Notes: generated by a model from the sequence alone, not told the origin. 64,000 nucleotides of DNA from Parabacteroides timonensis (GCF_900128505.1 NZ_LT669941.1:3766728-3830727); one strand, 5' to 3'; numbered from the stretch's first letter, positions 44,573 to 54,062 are shown. Program-made: numbers and translations.

Positions 44573-45727
44573 ATGAAAACGAAATACTTTCTACCGTTTT
44601 TGCTTCTTCTGCTTTTATCCTGTTCCGGGAAGCTGAAAAATATTGACTATACGTTAGTACCAACCGGTAAAAAACTCGTTTTTAATCTCGATACGAAAAC
44701 CTACCCTTTCATGATGTGTGTATCGCCATATACCGATACGGATCAAAAGGAATATCTAACCCTTCAGTGCCATGATTCCAATACAATACACTTCTACGAT
44801 ATACATTCAGGTAAGCATCTGTTTGAGATCAAGACAGACCGTGAAGGCCCCAACGGTGTAGGAAACCTCAGCGGTTATTATATCCATAACCTCGATAGCA
44901 TTTATCTTTCGGGCTACTATGGGGAAGAGTTGATCCTGATCGACCGGAAAGCCGAGATAAAAAAGCGTATCCCCATCAAGAATAGCCAGGAAGGAATCCC
45001 TCTGGATATGAGAAGTTTCACGCAAGAGGGAGAAGTACGCTTGCAAAGCGATTCCCTCTATATTATTGCAGAGGCTGACAGATGGATCGAACACGATCCG
45101 ATCGCTGCCGTCCTGAATATACAGACGGGAATCATCCATACCTATCCCCCCGAATATATCACGTTCCCGAATCAAAACAAACAAAAGAAGTACGGTTGGG
45201 AAAGCTATATGCAACGTTGTTTCAACGGGACGAACTTCGTCTACTCCTTCCATTTCCTGGAAGATCTGCTGGTGGCCTCTCCTTCGCAGGATGAAATGAC
45301 CCGTGTCCCGGCCAAAAGCCGATATATCGAGCAGGTCAGATTATTGGACGATTACGGCAACCTGACTTTCCAGGATGCGACAGAGAATCCGAACTATGGA
45401 GGTATCCTTTACGATCCGTATCGCGAAGTATATTACCGTATCGCCTACCCGGCTACGGAAATCGGGCGAAAACTCAAAGACCGGGAAGCCATGGAACTGT
45501 TGCAATTCGGAAGAAAGAACTTCACGATCATGATACTCGACAAACAGTTCCGCCTGCTCGGTGAAACCCGGATGCCGGATTACACCTACAACTCCAATCT
45601 CCTCTTTGTACGTCCAGACGGGTTATATATCTCCTCTTCACATCCTTTCAACGAGAATTATAACGACGATGAACTCTGTTTCCAACTGTTCGAATTGAAA
45701 ACACGAGGTAATAGCCCCAATATCTAG
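44573..45727 (+). CDS. DUF4221-like beta-propeller lipoprotein
   Basis: A 384-residue lipoprotein (lipobox LLSC, Cys17) of unknown function. Repeated strand patterns (YLTLQCHDSNTIHFYDIHSG, GYYIHNLDSIYLSGYYGEEL, YRIAYPATEIGRKL, FLLGETRMPDY-like endings) suggest a six-bladed beta-propeller, in line with the Bacteroidetes DUF4221 family. The promoter (TATATTTG at 44529) is overlapped by a palindromic operator also found before the TlpA-like gene. The stop lies two bases from the stop of the convergent S37 peptidase gene, leaving no room for a separate terminator. Confidence 0.78.
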   Translation: MKTKYFLPFLLLLLLSCSGKLKNIDYTLVPTGKKLVFNLDTKTYPFMMCVSPYTDTDQKEYLTLQCHDSNTIHFYDIHSGKHLFEIKTDREGPNGVGNLSGYYIHNLDSIYLSGYYGEELILIDRKAEIKKRIPIKNSQEGIPLDMRSFTQEGEVRLQSDSLYIIAEADRWIEHDPIAAVLNIQTGIIHTYPPEYITFPNQNKQKKYGWESYMQRCFNGTNFVYSFHFLEDLLVASPSQDEMTRVPAKSRYIEQVRLLDDYGNLTFQDATENPNYGGILYDPYREVYYRIAYPATEIGRKLKDREAMELLQFGRKNFTIMILDKQFRLLGETRMPDYTYNSNLLFVRPDGLYISSSHPFNENYNDDELCFQLFELKTRGNSPNI

Positions 45728-45729
45728 AA

Positions 45730-47019
45730 CTACTCAGCCAACCATTTATTCAGTTGCGTCAATATCCGCTCCTTGACATCCTCCGGCATGTTGCCGATGC
45801 GTGCACGGTGGCTACCGCGGGGCTGGAAGTAGACCTGTTCGTTCACTTTACCTTTGAAGACAGGGACGTGGGCGGCACTCCAGGGGTCGATCTCGCCATA
45901 GATAAAGATCATCTTCGGGTCGTTGTCTTTCAGGAAGTTATATATCTTATGATAAAGGGCAGGGCGGAATTCCACCTTGTCGACCAGCTCTTTGGGTAGC
46001 ATGATGCGGTTGAGGTAACCTTTGCTGCTGTCGATGGTCAGGTATTTCCTGAAAGGCTTCGTGTCGTAACCGTAGTAGCCCAGTTCGCGGGCAGCCTGTA
46101 CGAAGAAAGAGATATTAGGCTGGTTCTCGGCAAAATAGTCGGGACTGCTGATCTCCATCAGATGCTTGAACAAAGCCGGGCTGTCCGAATGCAAAGAAGG
46201 TATGACTGATACAGGAGTGCCCCACTGCCAAAGGGCAAACGGGTATTCCAATACGCAATAATCGAGCACTTCGGCCATCGGGATACGGTATTCCAGGTTC
46301 TTATCTTTGGAGAAAGCTTCGAGCAAGGGAAGCATTTCAGCTTTACGCTTCAGGACTTCACGCTGGAAGTCTTCTATCTTTCGGCGTTCCTGCTTGGTAC
46401 CGACCTTGCGGAGGAAAGGCTCGTGGCGTCCGTCTTCAACGCCTTTACACAACGGGCCGACGTAAGGGACAGAGATATCCACATCATCGGGGAAAAAGGC
46501 ACGGTAGAGCATTGTGGTCTGGCCACCTTTACTGATACCGGTGCTGATCCATTTGCCAGTATACAATTGTTTGAACGTCTGATTGACATTATGCAGATCG
46601 TAGGCCGAGTTTTCGGCGGTCAGGTAATCCCAGTTGCAAGGTTCGGGGGTCGACTCGAGAAAGTAACGATATTCTACAAAGACAAGGTTGGCATCGAGCA
46701 ATTTAGTCAACTCTTCCTGATATTTGGGATTGAGAGCATAAGCAGCGCCGTAGCCTTCCGTCACCAGGATGGTGGGACGGTCGAAACCGACATGGCCGAT
46801 GATGACGCGCTGAGTGAAAGTACCGGCCGCCGGATTTTTCGGATCGACAGGTTGAGTGATACGCACCAGATACTTTTCCGGATAAACGTCCGACTCGAGT
46901 TGTTCGATGTTACTGATCCCTTTAAGGGAAGCTAGCTTCTCTTTCAGTTCGCCCGGGGCAGCAAAGGCAGCCAAGGTACAAAGAAAAGAGAGCAGCAGGA
47001 GGTTGAATGTTCTTCTCAT
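45730..47019 (-). CDS. S37-family (PS-10) secreted serine peptidase
   Basis: A 429-residue exported protein with signal peptide ending AAFAA. It has the alpha/beta-hydrolase nucleophile motif GISKGGQ with predicted Ser163, preceded by VFVEYRYFLESTPEP and followed by DISVPYVGPLCKG. A C-terminal FIYGEIDPWSAAHV supplies the probable Asp and QPRGSHRARIG the probable His. This matches the S37 aminopeptidases first described in Streptomyces (PS-10), common in Bacteroidetes. It probably digests peptides in the periplasm, together with DPP-IV. Its start codon overlaps the queG stop (ATGA), so the two genes are translationally coupled. Confidence 0.87.
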   Translation of the reverse strand: MRRTFNLLLLSFLCTLAAFAAPGELKEKLASLKGISNIEQLESDVYPEKYLVRITQPVDPKNPAAGTFTQRVIIGHVGFDRPTILVTEGYGAAYALNPKYQEELTKLLDANLVFVEYRYFLESTPEPCNWDYLTAENSAYDLHNVNQTFKQLYTGKWISTGISKGGQTTMLYRAFFPDDVDISVPYVGPLCKGVEDGRHEPFLRKVGTKQERRKIEDFQREVLKRKAEMLPLLEAFSKDKNLEYRIPMAEVLDYCVLEYPFALWQWGTPVSVIPSLHSDSPALFKHLMEISSPDYFAENQPNISFFVQAARELGYYGYDTKPFRKYLTIDSSKGYLNRIMLPKELVDKVEFRPALYHKIYNFLKDNDPKMIFIYGEIDPWSAAHVPVFKGKVNEQVYFQPRGSHRARIGNMPEDVKERILTQLNKWLAE

Positions 47020-47945
47020 GGCTTATCTTTTTTGTTATTGATTGTTCGTATGAGTCCTTCATATTTGGCGCGTTTCACGGCCGACCCGGCAAAGATACGA
47101 TTATAATCGTCGCGTGTAAAGTTCTGCAAGTCTTCTTTTTTCAAAGAAAGGAAGGCAGGGGAAGGAGAAAATGCCGTCTCACGGGTGGGCCGGGCAAAAC
47201 GGTTCCAGGGACAGACCTCCTGACAGGTATCACAACCATAGAGGCGGTCACCCAGACGGGCAGCGTACTGCGAAGGAATATCGCCTTTATGCTCGATGGT
47301 TAGGTAGGAGATGCATTTGTTTGCGTTCAGGTGGCCGGCACTTTCGAGAGCACCCGTCGGACAGGCATCGAGGCAACGACGGCAATCGCCGCAACGATTT
47401 TCCCGGGGACTATCGTAATCGAGTTCCAACGTGGTGACGATCTCACCGAGGAAGAAGAAAGAGCCTTTACCGGGGATGATAAGGTTGGTGTTCTTTCCGA
47501 TCCAGCCGAGGCCGGCTTTCCAGGCCCAGTAACGTTCAAGAAGGGGGGCGGAATCAGTGAAGGCACGGGCTTCAAGAGCTTCTTCCGTGGAAAGAAGTTC
47601 TTCCGTTATGTATTGCCAAAGTTGGCGGAGCTTGTCTTTCAATACGACATGGTAGTCTTTTCCGTAGGCGTAATAGGAGATACGGGGGGCATCGGGGGAT
47701 TGTTTCTGTGCCGGATAATAGTTGAGGGCGACGGAGATAACGGAGCGGGCACCTTCCACCAGGCCGGTGGGGTTGAGACGGATATCCCGATAGTTCTCCA
47801 TATATTTCATTCCGGCATGGTATCCTTCGGCTATCCACCGGTCAAAAAACAAAGCTTCGGTGTCTGCGGAAGAAACCTCTGCTATTCCGCAGGCATCAAA
47901 GCCTAATTCTTTTGCTTTGTCCTTTATGTTGGTGGATAAGTTCAC
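47016..47945 (-). CDS. queG: Epoxyqueuosine reductase
   Basis: The enzyme reduces epoxyqueuosine to queuosine in tRNA, the last step of queuosine synthesis, with a cobalamin cofactor and two 4Fe-4S clusters. The 309-residue chain has FDACGIAEVS at the N-terminus, the active-site region ARAFTDSAPLLER (Asp), GWIGKNTNLIIPGKGSFFFL, and the cluster motifs CGDCRRCLDACP and CDTCQEVCPWN. It is shorter than the 379-residue E. coli protein because the C-terminal HEAT-like repeats are missing, as in many Bacteroidetes homologues. It lies 20 bases after the deacetylase gene. Confidence 0.95.
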   Translation of the reverse strand: MNLSTNIKDKAKELGFDACGIAEVSSADTEALFFDRWIAEGYHAGMKYMENYRDIRLNPTGLVEGARSVISVALNYYPAQKQSPDAPRISYYAYGKDYHVVLKDKLRQLWQYITEELLSTEEALEARAFTDSAPLLERYWAWKAGLGWIGKNTNLIIPGKGSFFFLGEIVTTLELDYDSPRENRCGDCRRCLDACPTGALESAGHLNANKCISYLTIEHKGDIPSQYAARLGDRLYGCDTCQEVCPWNRFARPTRETAFSPSPAFLSLKKEDLQNFTRDDYNRIFAGSAVKRAKYEGLIRTINNKKDKP

Positions 47946-47965
47946 ATTTTCCTACAATTGGCACA

Positions 47966-48577
47966 TTATTCGAACACCTTGAACGTATACCCTTCCTTCT
48001 GTAGCCATTCGATGGCACGGGGCATGGCTTCACGCATGTTGCGCTCGGCTTTGAGGGAGTCGTGGAAAACGATCACTGAGCCGTTGCGGGCATAGTTTTT
48101 TACCACGTTGAATACGCCATTGGGAGTCATGTGGGGACTGTAATCGCGGGTCACCACGTCCCACATGATGATCTTGTATTTCCTCCTGAGGGCCACTACC
48201 TGCGGGAAACGCATGTGTCCGTGCGGCGGACGGTAGAGGTCGCTATGGATATATCCGGCAGCCTTCTCGATATCATCCAGGTAGTTCTTCGTCCAATATT
48301 GAAGCCCCTGAATATGGTGGAAGGTATGATTGCCTACCCGGTGTCCGCGATCGAGCACCATCTGATACACTTCAGGGTGTTTGCGGACATTATCGCCTAC
48401 ACAGAAGAAGGTCGCTTTCACACCATATTTGTCGAGTATATCCAAGACCCAAGGGGTAACCTCGGGAATAGGGCCGTCGTCGAAGGTGAGATATACACAC
48501 TTCTCCTTGGCCGGTATCCGCCAGATTACCCCTGGGAACAGGACCCTGTAAAACCAGGGCGGTTGTTCTATAAACAT
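47966..48577 (-). CDS. Polysaccharide deacetylase family (NodB-like) protein
   Basis: A 203-residue carbohydrate esterase family 4 domain protein. Motifs: YLTFDDGPIPE (catalytic base Asp and metal Asp), HRVGNHTFHH (metal His), DLYRPPHGHMRFPQ and the C-terminal VIVFHDSL (catalytic His). All metal ligands are present, so it should be an active N- or O-deacetylase of cell-wall or capsular sugars. No signal peptide is evident, although MFIEQPPWFYRVLFPGVIW could be an amphipathic membrane-associating start. It lies 6 bases after the large DUF2723 gene, so they share a transcript. Confidence 0.92.
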   Translation of the reverse strand: MFIEQPPWFYRVLFPGVIWRIPAKEKCVYLTFDDGPIPEVTPWVLDILDKYGVKATFFCVGDNVRKHPEVYQMVLDRGHRVGNHTFHHIQGLQYWTKNYLDDIEKAAGYIHSDLYRPPHGHMRFPQVVALRRKYKIIMWDVVTRDYSPHMTPNGVFNVVKNYARNGSVIVFHDSLKAERNMREAMPRAIEWLQKEGYTFKVFE

Positions 48578-48583
48578 ACTTTA

Positions 48584-51500
48584 TTATTCTCTGCGAACCG
48601 AACCGTAAGCCATCCGGTAGTTGTCAAACTCTTCCTGATACTTCTTAGCAAATTCGGGATTATAATGTTTGCTGACTGCCAATACCTGCTGCATGACGGC
48701 CAGGTTATGTTCCAATTCTCTTGTCACAGAGGCCAGCTGAGACGGTTTCAGACGGAAGAACCAGTCGATATTGCGCATGGCATTCTCGGCAATTCCGGTA
48801 AATACCTCTTCAGCCTTTTCATCCTGGTCGAGAGCATAATAAAGCTCACCCGTAGAAAGTGCGGTATAATCCAACGGTACGTTTTCCGGTGGCAATACTT
48901 CCATACACTTGTCCAGTACGTTCAATGCTTTATCGTTCTTACCTTCTTTCAGCAAGTCTTCGGCCAGCTTATTGAACAGTGCCATACGGTAGCTCTTACA
49001 CATACGCATCACGTTTTCGTCAATATAAACGCCCGGTTTGTCTACGCCACCCCATTTGAACTTGTTCATCACGTTATCATACATCTTTTCCGTGTTGGTT
49101 CCTTTGTTTGCCTGCTTCGGTACGATCTGGTAAGCCAGACCTGTCTGTTCAAAGTAACCGTCCAGGCCGACGAACTGGTCGGGGTTCACGGTGATTGCAT
49201 AATAGATAGGACGTTCCCAGTCGTTTGTCTGCAGCATATCCAGGATCATCAGTTCCTGTTTGCCCAGTGCGTTCTTACCTTTCAGGTCGATCGTCATTTC
49301 CTTCAATAAGCCGGTAGAGTCTGTTGCCAGACCTTTGGCTACGGCCTTAGCAGAGTCGACCTTATAGACTAGCGTTTCGGCTGGGATATAGTCGAGTTCC
49401 TGGCTTATGCCCGGTATCTTCTTGAACTTCGGATCATTGCTGCGAACGAAATTCAGGGCCGTAGACAAGTCGATCGGTTTGTCGGTCATTGGAAATACAT
49501 AAGCTGCATCACGTGTACCCTGTACGTAATCCGCACGATCCCATGAGATAGGCAGCGGAGCCGACTCATAAGCCTGTTTCTTCATCTGGTCGATGTACCA
49601 GTCGGTTTGCAGGTAGCTGGTGTTACATACACGGACATCTGTACGGATACCTTCCACTTCCTGAGCATACCACAGAGGGAATGTATCATTATCGCCGTTG
49701 GTGAAGATCACAGCATTCGGTTCGCATGATTCCAGGTAGTTAGCACCGAAATCACGGCAGACGTAACGTCCCGAACGATCGTGGTCGTCCCAGGTCTGGC
49801 TGGCCATCTGGATAGGCACAAACAGACAAAGTACAGTTGCCACAGAACCGGCCACTACCGGCGACATCTTGCCATACCGTTGTATCAGCTTGGCCAGTGC
49901 CGCGACACCGAACCCGATCCAGATACAGAACGCATAGAAAGAACCTGCATAGGCATAGTCTCGTTCACGCGGCTGGTAAGGAGTCTGGTTCAGATAAAGC
50001 ACAATGGCGATACCCGTCATAAAGAAGAGGAAGAAGGTGATCCAGAAGCTCTGGATACCACGCTGTCCGGAATAAGCCTGATACAACAACCCGAGGATAC
50101 CGAGCAGAAGCGGCAACATATAGTAGACATTGTGTCCTTTATTATCGGCAATATCAGAAGGCATATTATCCTGCGGACCGACAAGTACCTCGTCGATCGC
50201 CTTGATACCGGTGATCCAGTTACCGTTCAACACCTCACCATTCCCCTGGATATCATTCTGACGTCCGGAGAAGTTCCACATGAAGTAGCGCCAGTACATG
50301 AAATTGAGCTGGTAAGCGAAGAAATAACGCAGGTTTTCGGCAAACGTCGGTTTCATCACGGTTACGTTTTCACCGCAACGGTTAAACTTCACCGGTTCTC
50401 CCTTGAACTGCGACCATTCCTTATAAGCTCCCACATGAGCATCGACGTTGCTGTACATACGTGGGAAAAGCATACTCAGCTCGTCCACATACTCATAATC
50501 GACATCGTGACGTGAGATATAGTATTTATCTTTCTCGTTCTTGTCTTTCTTGATCACGCGGCTCCATACGGCTTCACCTTCCTTGGTTACAGGAGAGCAG
50601 TTACCACCCTGGTTTTCACGCTTCACTTCCGAAGCAAAGGTCTGTCCGTACAACAACGGAGTCTTACCGTACTGTTCACGGGCCAGGTACGAACGCAGGG
50701 TGAAAATATCACTCGGTGCATTCTGGTTCATAGGCGTATCGGCTGTAGCACGGATCATGGTCAATGCATAGGAAGAATAACCTACTACGATCACCATCAG
50801 GCATACCAGAACCGTATTCAGCAATTTGATATTTACCTTTTTACTCATAAACAGGTAAGCTGTCAGCGCAGCTGTCAGGATAACAGCCAGTACATAACCG
50901 CTTCCGATAAACGGAACACCTACCAATACGATAGCCGCGATAAAGGCGATCTTCATTCGCACAGGATGAACCTCGTCGCGCATCGTTTCCCAGATAGACC
51001 AAATCAATACGCCTGCCAGTACAATCACATAGGCAAACACTCCCGAATTGTAAGGCATTCCTAATACGTTGACGAACAATAGTTCGAAATAGCCGCATAC
51101 CTCAACCAGTCCCTGAACGACACCGTACATCATCAAAGCTACGATAGCAAAAGAAACCAACAGTGCATAGATGGTACCTTTCATCGTCGGGTTCGGGAAT
51201 TTCTTATAGTAGTAAACCAATACGATCGCCGGGATACAAAGCAGGTTCAACAGGTGGACACCGATACTTAATCCCATAAGATATGCAATCAGTACGATCC
51301 AGCGATCGGCATGAGGACGATCGGCAGCCTCTTCCCATTTCAGGATCAGCCAGAATACAAGGGCTGTGAACAGGGATGAATAGGCATATACTTCGCCTTC
51401 TACCGCACTGAACCAGAATGTATCGCTAAAGGTATAAGCCAATGCGCCTACCAGACCGCTACCCATAATAGTGATCATCGTACCCAGAGAAATTTCATTC

Positions 51501-51826
51501 TCATCGTTCACCATGATCTTGCGGGCCAGGTGGGTTATACTCCAGAACAGGAACAGAATAGTCAGTCCGCTGAACAGCGCCGACATGGAATTAACCATTT
51601 TAGCCACCGTAGCAGTGTCGGATGCAAGCTGTGTAAACAGATTGGCCGTCAACATAAAGAACGGTGCGCCGGGCGGGTGCCCTACTTCCAGTTTAAAAGC
51701 CGAAGAAATGAACTCACCGCAATCCCAGAAACTGGCAGTGGGTTCGATAGTCATCAAATAAACGGTGGAGGCGATCAGGAATACGATCCATCCCAGCACG
51801 TTGTTGATTAGTTTATACTTTCTCAT
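48584..51826 (-). CDS. DUF2723 polytopic membrane protein (protein O-mannosyltransferase-like fold)
   Basis: A 1080-residue protein conserved in Bacteroidetes. The N-terminal 350 residues are a GT-C-like membrane domain: YLMTIEPTASFWDCGEFISS with the early acidic pair, GHPPGAPFFMLTANLF, and several helices. A periplasmic portion follows, then more helices (RERDYAYAGSFYAFCIWIGF near 625), and a soluble C-terminus with the motif TNGDNDTFPLWYAQEVEGIR and TPR-like helices. Family topology resembles dolichyl- or undecaprenyl-phosphate mannose-dependent transferases, so a glycosyltransferase is plausible; the donor and acceptor are unknown. It heads an operon with the deacetylase, queG and S37 genes. 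A promoter lies at 51891-51919. Confidence 0.88.
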   Translation of the reverse strand: MRKYKLINNVLGWIVFLIASTVYLMTIEPTASFWDCGEFISSAFKLEVGHPPGAPFFMLTANLFTQLASDTATVAKMVNSMSALFSGLTILFLFWSITHLARKIMVNDENEISLGTMITIMGSGLVGALAYTFSDTFWFSAVEGEVYAYSSLFTALVFWLILKWEEAADRPHADRWIVLIAYLMGLSIGVHLLNLLCIPAIVLVYYYKKFPNPTMKGTIYALLVSFAIVALMMYGVVQGLVEVCGYFELLFVNVLGMPYNSGVFAYVIVLAGVLIWSIWETMRDEVHPVRMKIAFIAAIVLVGVPFIGSGYVLAVILTAALTAYLFMSKKVNIKLLNTVLVCLMVIVVGYSSYALTMIRATADTPMNQNAPSDIFTLRSYLAREQYGKTPLLYGQTFASEVKRENQGGNCSPVTKEGEAVWSRVIKKDKNEKDKYYISRHDVDYEYVDELSMLFPRMYSNVDAHVGAYKEWSQFKGEPVKFNRCGENVTVMKPTFAENLRYFFAYQLNFMYWRYFMWNFSGRQNDIQGNGEVLNGNWITGIKAIDEVLVGPQDNMPSDIADNKGHNVYYMLPLLLGILGLLYQAYSGQRGIQSFWITFFLFFMTGIAIVLYLNQTPYQPRERDYAYAGSFYAFCIWIGFGVAALAKLIQRYGKMSPVVAGSVATVLCLFVPIQMASQTWDDHDRSGRYVCRDFGANYLESCEPNAVIFTNGDNDTFPLWYAQEVEGIRTDVRVCNTSYLQTDWYIDQMKKQAYESAPLPISWDRADYVQGTRDAAYVFPMTDKPIDLSTALNFVRSNDPKFKKIPGISQELDYIPAETLVYKVDSAKAVAKGLATDSTGLLKEMTIDLKGKNALGKQELMILDMLQTNDWERPIYYAITVNPDQFVGLDGYFEQTGLAYQIVPKQANKGTNTEKMYDNVMNKFKWGGVDKPGVYIDENVMRMCKSYRMALFNKLAEDLLKEGKNDKALNVLDKCMEVLPPENVPLDYTALSTGELYYALDQDEKAEEVFTGIAENAMRNIDWFFRLKPSQLASVTRELEHNLAVMQQVLAVSKHYNPEFAKKYQEEFDNYRMAYGSVRRE

Positions 51827-51890
51827 ACGTTTGTATAAAGTGTGATAATTAATTGTCTAAAAAAGCTATCCTAACGCAGACAGTCGGCCG

Positions 51891-51919
51891 CAAAGGTAAG
51901 CATTTACGTTTAATACCAA
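51891..51919 (-). promoter_or_regulatory. Promoter of the DUF2723 operon
   Basis: On the minus strand TTG is followed after 18 bases by TACCTTTG, which matches the Bacteroidetes -7 box exactly with a spacer one base short of the usual range. It is 64 bases upstream of the ATG. Confidence 0.65.
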
Positions 51920-52016
51920 CGCCCTAACACTCTATAAATTGTATTGAAGAGATTAGAATTATATTAAAAAACCGCTGATATTTAGCTGACAAAACCTGTC
52001 CGCTTTATGACATTAT

Positions 52017-52033
52017 ATGACACCGGATGTCAT
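52017..52033. promoter_or_regulatory. Palindrome ATGACA-N5-TGTCAT, possible operator
   Basis: ATGACACCGGATGTCAT is a perfect six-base inverted repeat with a five-base spacer. A third ATGACA lies ten bases upstream in direct orientation, one helical turn away. It is about 120 bases upstream of the DUF2723 -7 box; the bound protein is unknown. Confidence 0.4.
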
Positions 52034-52155
52034 ACGGATCATACGTCTTAATTATCACACTTTACACAAGAAATGAAGCTAAAGCATTTTTTTTTAACTT
52101 CTGCAAAATCCCCCTGCGATACGGGAGGATTACAAACAAGAAAACATAGAAACAG

Positions 52156-52734
52156 TTACTTGATCTTCTTTATTTTATTCAGTGTCTTATAAACGGAATA
52201 AGCCCAGAAATTACGAAGTCCGAACCCTCTGGCTTTCTCTGTAAATTGCTTATTCAAGACAATATCTTTTGTAGCGATATCGAATACTACAACATTATAA
52301 GTAGCCTGACCTTTCCCTTTATTCAGTAGTCCGGCGATAAATACGGCCCCATACCCCTGGGCATCCCCGGTATTAAAATGACGGATATGCTCTGCTATTT
52401 CTTCATTAGTCAATTCATAACCAGTATCCTGAGCCACGAAATCTGCTTTCTTTATCTGTTCAATAAGATCCTGGGCCGTTGTGAGGTCCAACGTTACTTT
52501 TGCATCGAAAGCCTTATCGAGATCATACTTTTTCGGTTCACGCTGAAACAGCGTATTTATCCCATAAAACGCGTCTTTAAACTGTTCTGTCGTTTCATCG
52601 GCACCGTACACCTTAGCCATAGAAAAGTCTACACCGAAAAAGGTCAGTTCTTCTATGTCTTTCAAATTTGCTTTCTCCTGTGCATTCACAAAGCTTGCCA
52701 GAAATAAAAACATCAATACCATCAACTGTTTCAT
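52156..52734 (-). CDS. Exported protein of unknown function (192 residues)
   Basis: A predicted secreted protein with a signal peptide ending FVNAQ and no lipobox. The mature part begins ELTFFGVDFSMAKVYGADET and has the segments AVFIAGLLNKGKGQATYNVV and DIATKDIVLNKQFTEKARGF, typical of a small alpha/beta periplasmic protein; I recognise no named family. It is the last gene in the leftward series that begins with the LolA-like gene, 27 bases after the adenylating enzyme gene, so it may be part of the aryl-polyene-like cluster or simply trail it. Confidence 0.72.
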   Translation of the reverse strand: MKQLMVLMFLFLASFVNAQEKANLKDIEELTFFGVDFSMAKVYGADETTEQFKDAFYGINTLFQREPKKYDLDKAFDAKVTLDLTTAQDLIEQIKKADFVAQDTGYELTNEEIAEHIRHFNTGDAQGYGAVFIAGLLNKGKGQATYNVVVFDIATKDIVLNKQFTEKARGFGLRNFWAYSVYKTLNKIKKIK

Positions 52735-52761
52735 ACGATTACATTTTAAATTAGTACTAAA

Positions 52762-54057
52762 TTATCGCAAATCTATAAATTTAATTGCTTTCCTGCTCAT
52801 CTGCGGCATCTGAATTTTAGCCACATAATCAGGAGAGGCAAACTGAATGGTCGGTGCTACCCGTACTTTCGACCGGAACAGATCCTTGATTTGCTTGGCG
52901 AAAGCCTCCGTTTGTAAATCGCTTCCTACCCGAATCAGAATATCGTCAGTCCCCAGATCATTTGTATAGACTTCTACTACATAATTTTTTACTCCGGGAA
53001 TATTGTCGAGAATATCATATAAAGCCGGTGGATAAAGAGTGGTTCCTTTATACTTTATCATTTGCCCTTTACGCCCCAATACCGAACTGAGCCGCATCGT
53101 ATTCCTTCCGCAGGAACACGGCTCCGTATAATGATAACAGATATCGCCTGTTTTAAAACGAAGCAGAGGCATTCCCCGTACACCCAGTGTAGTGATCGTC
53201 ACTTCACCTGCTTCCCCTTCTGCGACAGGCAGGTTCTTATCATCCAGAAATTCAACAATGATCAACTCCGGCTGCAAATGACCTCCCCGGCATGCCTCAC
53301 ATTCTGTAAAAGAAGATTGCATTTCCGTGGATGCATACGTGGATTGCAATAAGGGGGTCTGCCATTTTTCATGGATACGTTGTCCTAATGTATTCAGGGA
53401 GAAATCAGGATTACGTAATGCCTCTCCGATACAAATCGCTTTCCTGATGGAAGAATTGTTATAATCGATCCCGTTGGCCTCCGCATATTCGATCAACTTT
53501 ATCAGAAAAGAGGGGACAACCATACAGAAAGAAGGATGTATCCGGTGGATCGTGTCCCACTGTAATTCAGGTATCCCGTTACCGACGCGAACGACTCCCG
53601 CCCCCAGTTCACGGGCTCCCATATAATAGGCCAGGCCCGCCATAAAACGCCGGTCGAGCGTGGTCATCAACTGCATGACATCTTCCCGCGTGCACCCCGC
53701 CGTTGTAAACGATAGATATTCGTTATAAGACAGACGGTCCAGGTCGCCTGAAGTCAGTACAAATGTAACCGGATCGCCCAATGTCCCCGAAGTTGTCACA
53801 TAATCGATGATCTCTGCCTTATCCACACAAACAAAATCCTCATTATGCAGTTGCAGGTCTGTTTTTGTCGTAACAGGCAATTGCTGTAAATCTTCCAATG
53901 TGCGGATACCGGATATATCGATCCTCTCCTCGCGGAACATACGTTGATAAAAGGCCGAATGCCTGTTCAGGTATTCCAGTTCATCGGCAAGCCGAAGTTC
54001 CTGATACCTTTTGATCTCCGCAGGAGTTTTGAATTGTATGTCGCTAAACTTCTCCAT
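52762..54057 (-). CDS. PaaK-like adenylate-forming enzyme (phenylacetate-CoA ligase family)
   Basis: A 431-residue enzyme expected to activate an aryl carboxylic acid (or fatty acid) as an adenylate and possibly a thioester. Features: RYQELRLADELEYLNRHSAF at the N-terminus, the P-loop-like VTTSGTLGDPVTFVLT, the downstream zinc-finger-like C-E-A-C and EPCSCGRNTMRL, and the C-terminal LGRKGQMIKYKGTTLYPPAL and KVRVAPTIQF. In aryl-polyene and flexirubin clusters such an enzyme primes the aromatic starter, so that role is inferred here. The gene lies 5 bases after the C45 gene, so both are in one operon. Confidence 0.88.
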   Translation of the reverse strand: MEKFSDIQFKTPAEIKRYQELRLADELEYLNRHSAFYQRMFREERIDISGIRTLEDLQQLPVTTKTDLQLHNEDFVCVDKAEIIDYVTTSGTLGDPVTFVLTSGDLDRLSYNEYLSFTTAGCTREDVMQLMTTLDRRFMAGLAYYMGARELGAGVVRVGNGIPELQWDTIHRIHPSFCMVVPSFLIKLIEYAEANGIDYNNSSIRKAICIGEALRNPDFSLNTLGQRIHEKWQTPLLQSTYASTEMQSSFTECEACRGGHLQPELIIVEFLDDKNLPVAEGEAGEVTITTLGVRGMPLLRFKTGDICYHYTEPCSCGRNTMRLSSVLGRKGQMIKYKGTTLYPPALYDILDNIPGVKNYVVEVYTNDLGTDDILIRVGSDLQTEAFAKQIKDLFRSKVRVAPTIQFASPDYVAKIQMPQMSRKAIKFIDLR

Positions 54058-54062
54058 TTCGT

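Larger units (their letters stand above)
51827..52155. other. Intergenic region: DUF2723 promoter and possible operator, otherwise no gene
   Basis: The 329 bases between the DUF2723 start and the 3' end of the hypothetical gene at 52156 hold the promoter at 51891-51919 and a palindrome at 52017-52033. I see no convincing reading frame or RNA hairpin with a T-run in the rest, though a T8 run sits at about 52087-52096. Confidence 0.6.

Noticed and set aside
48131..49309. 392-codon plus-strand reading frame antisense to the deacetylase and DUF2723 genes
   Set aside because: It crosses the boundary of two well-supported genes and has no domain; it reflects codon bias of the real genes.
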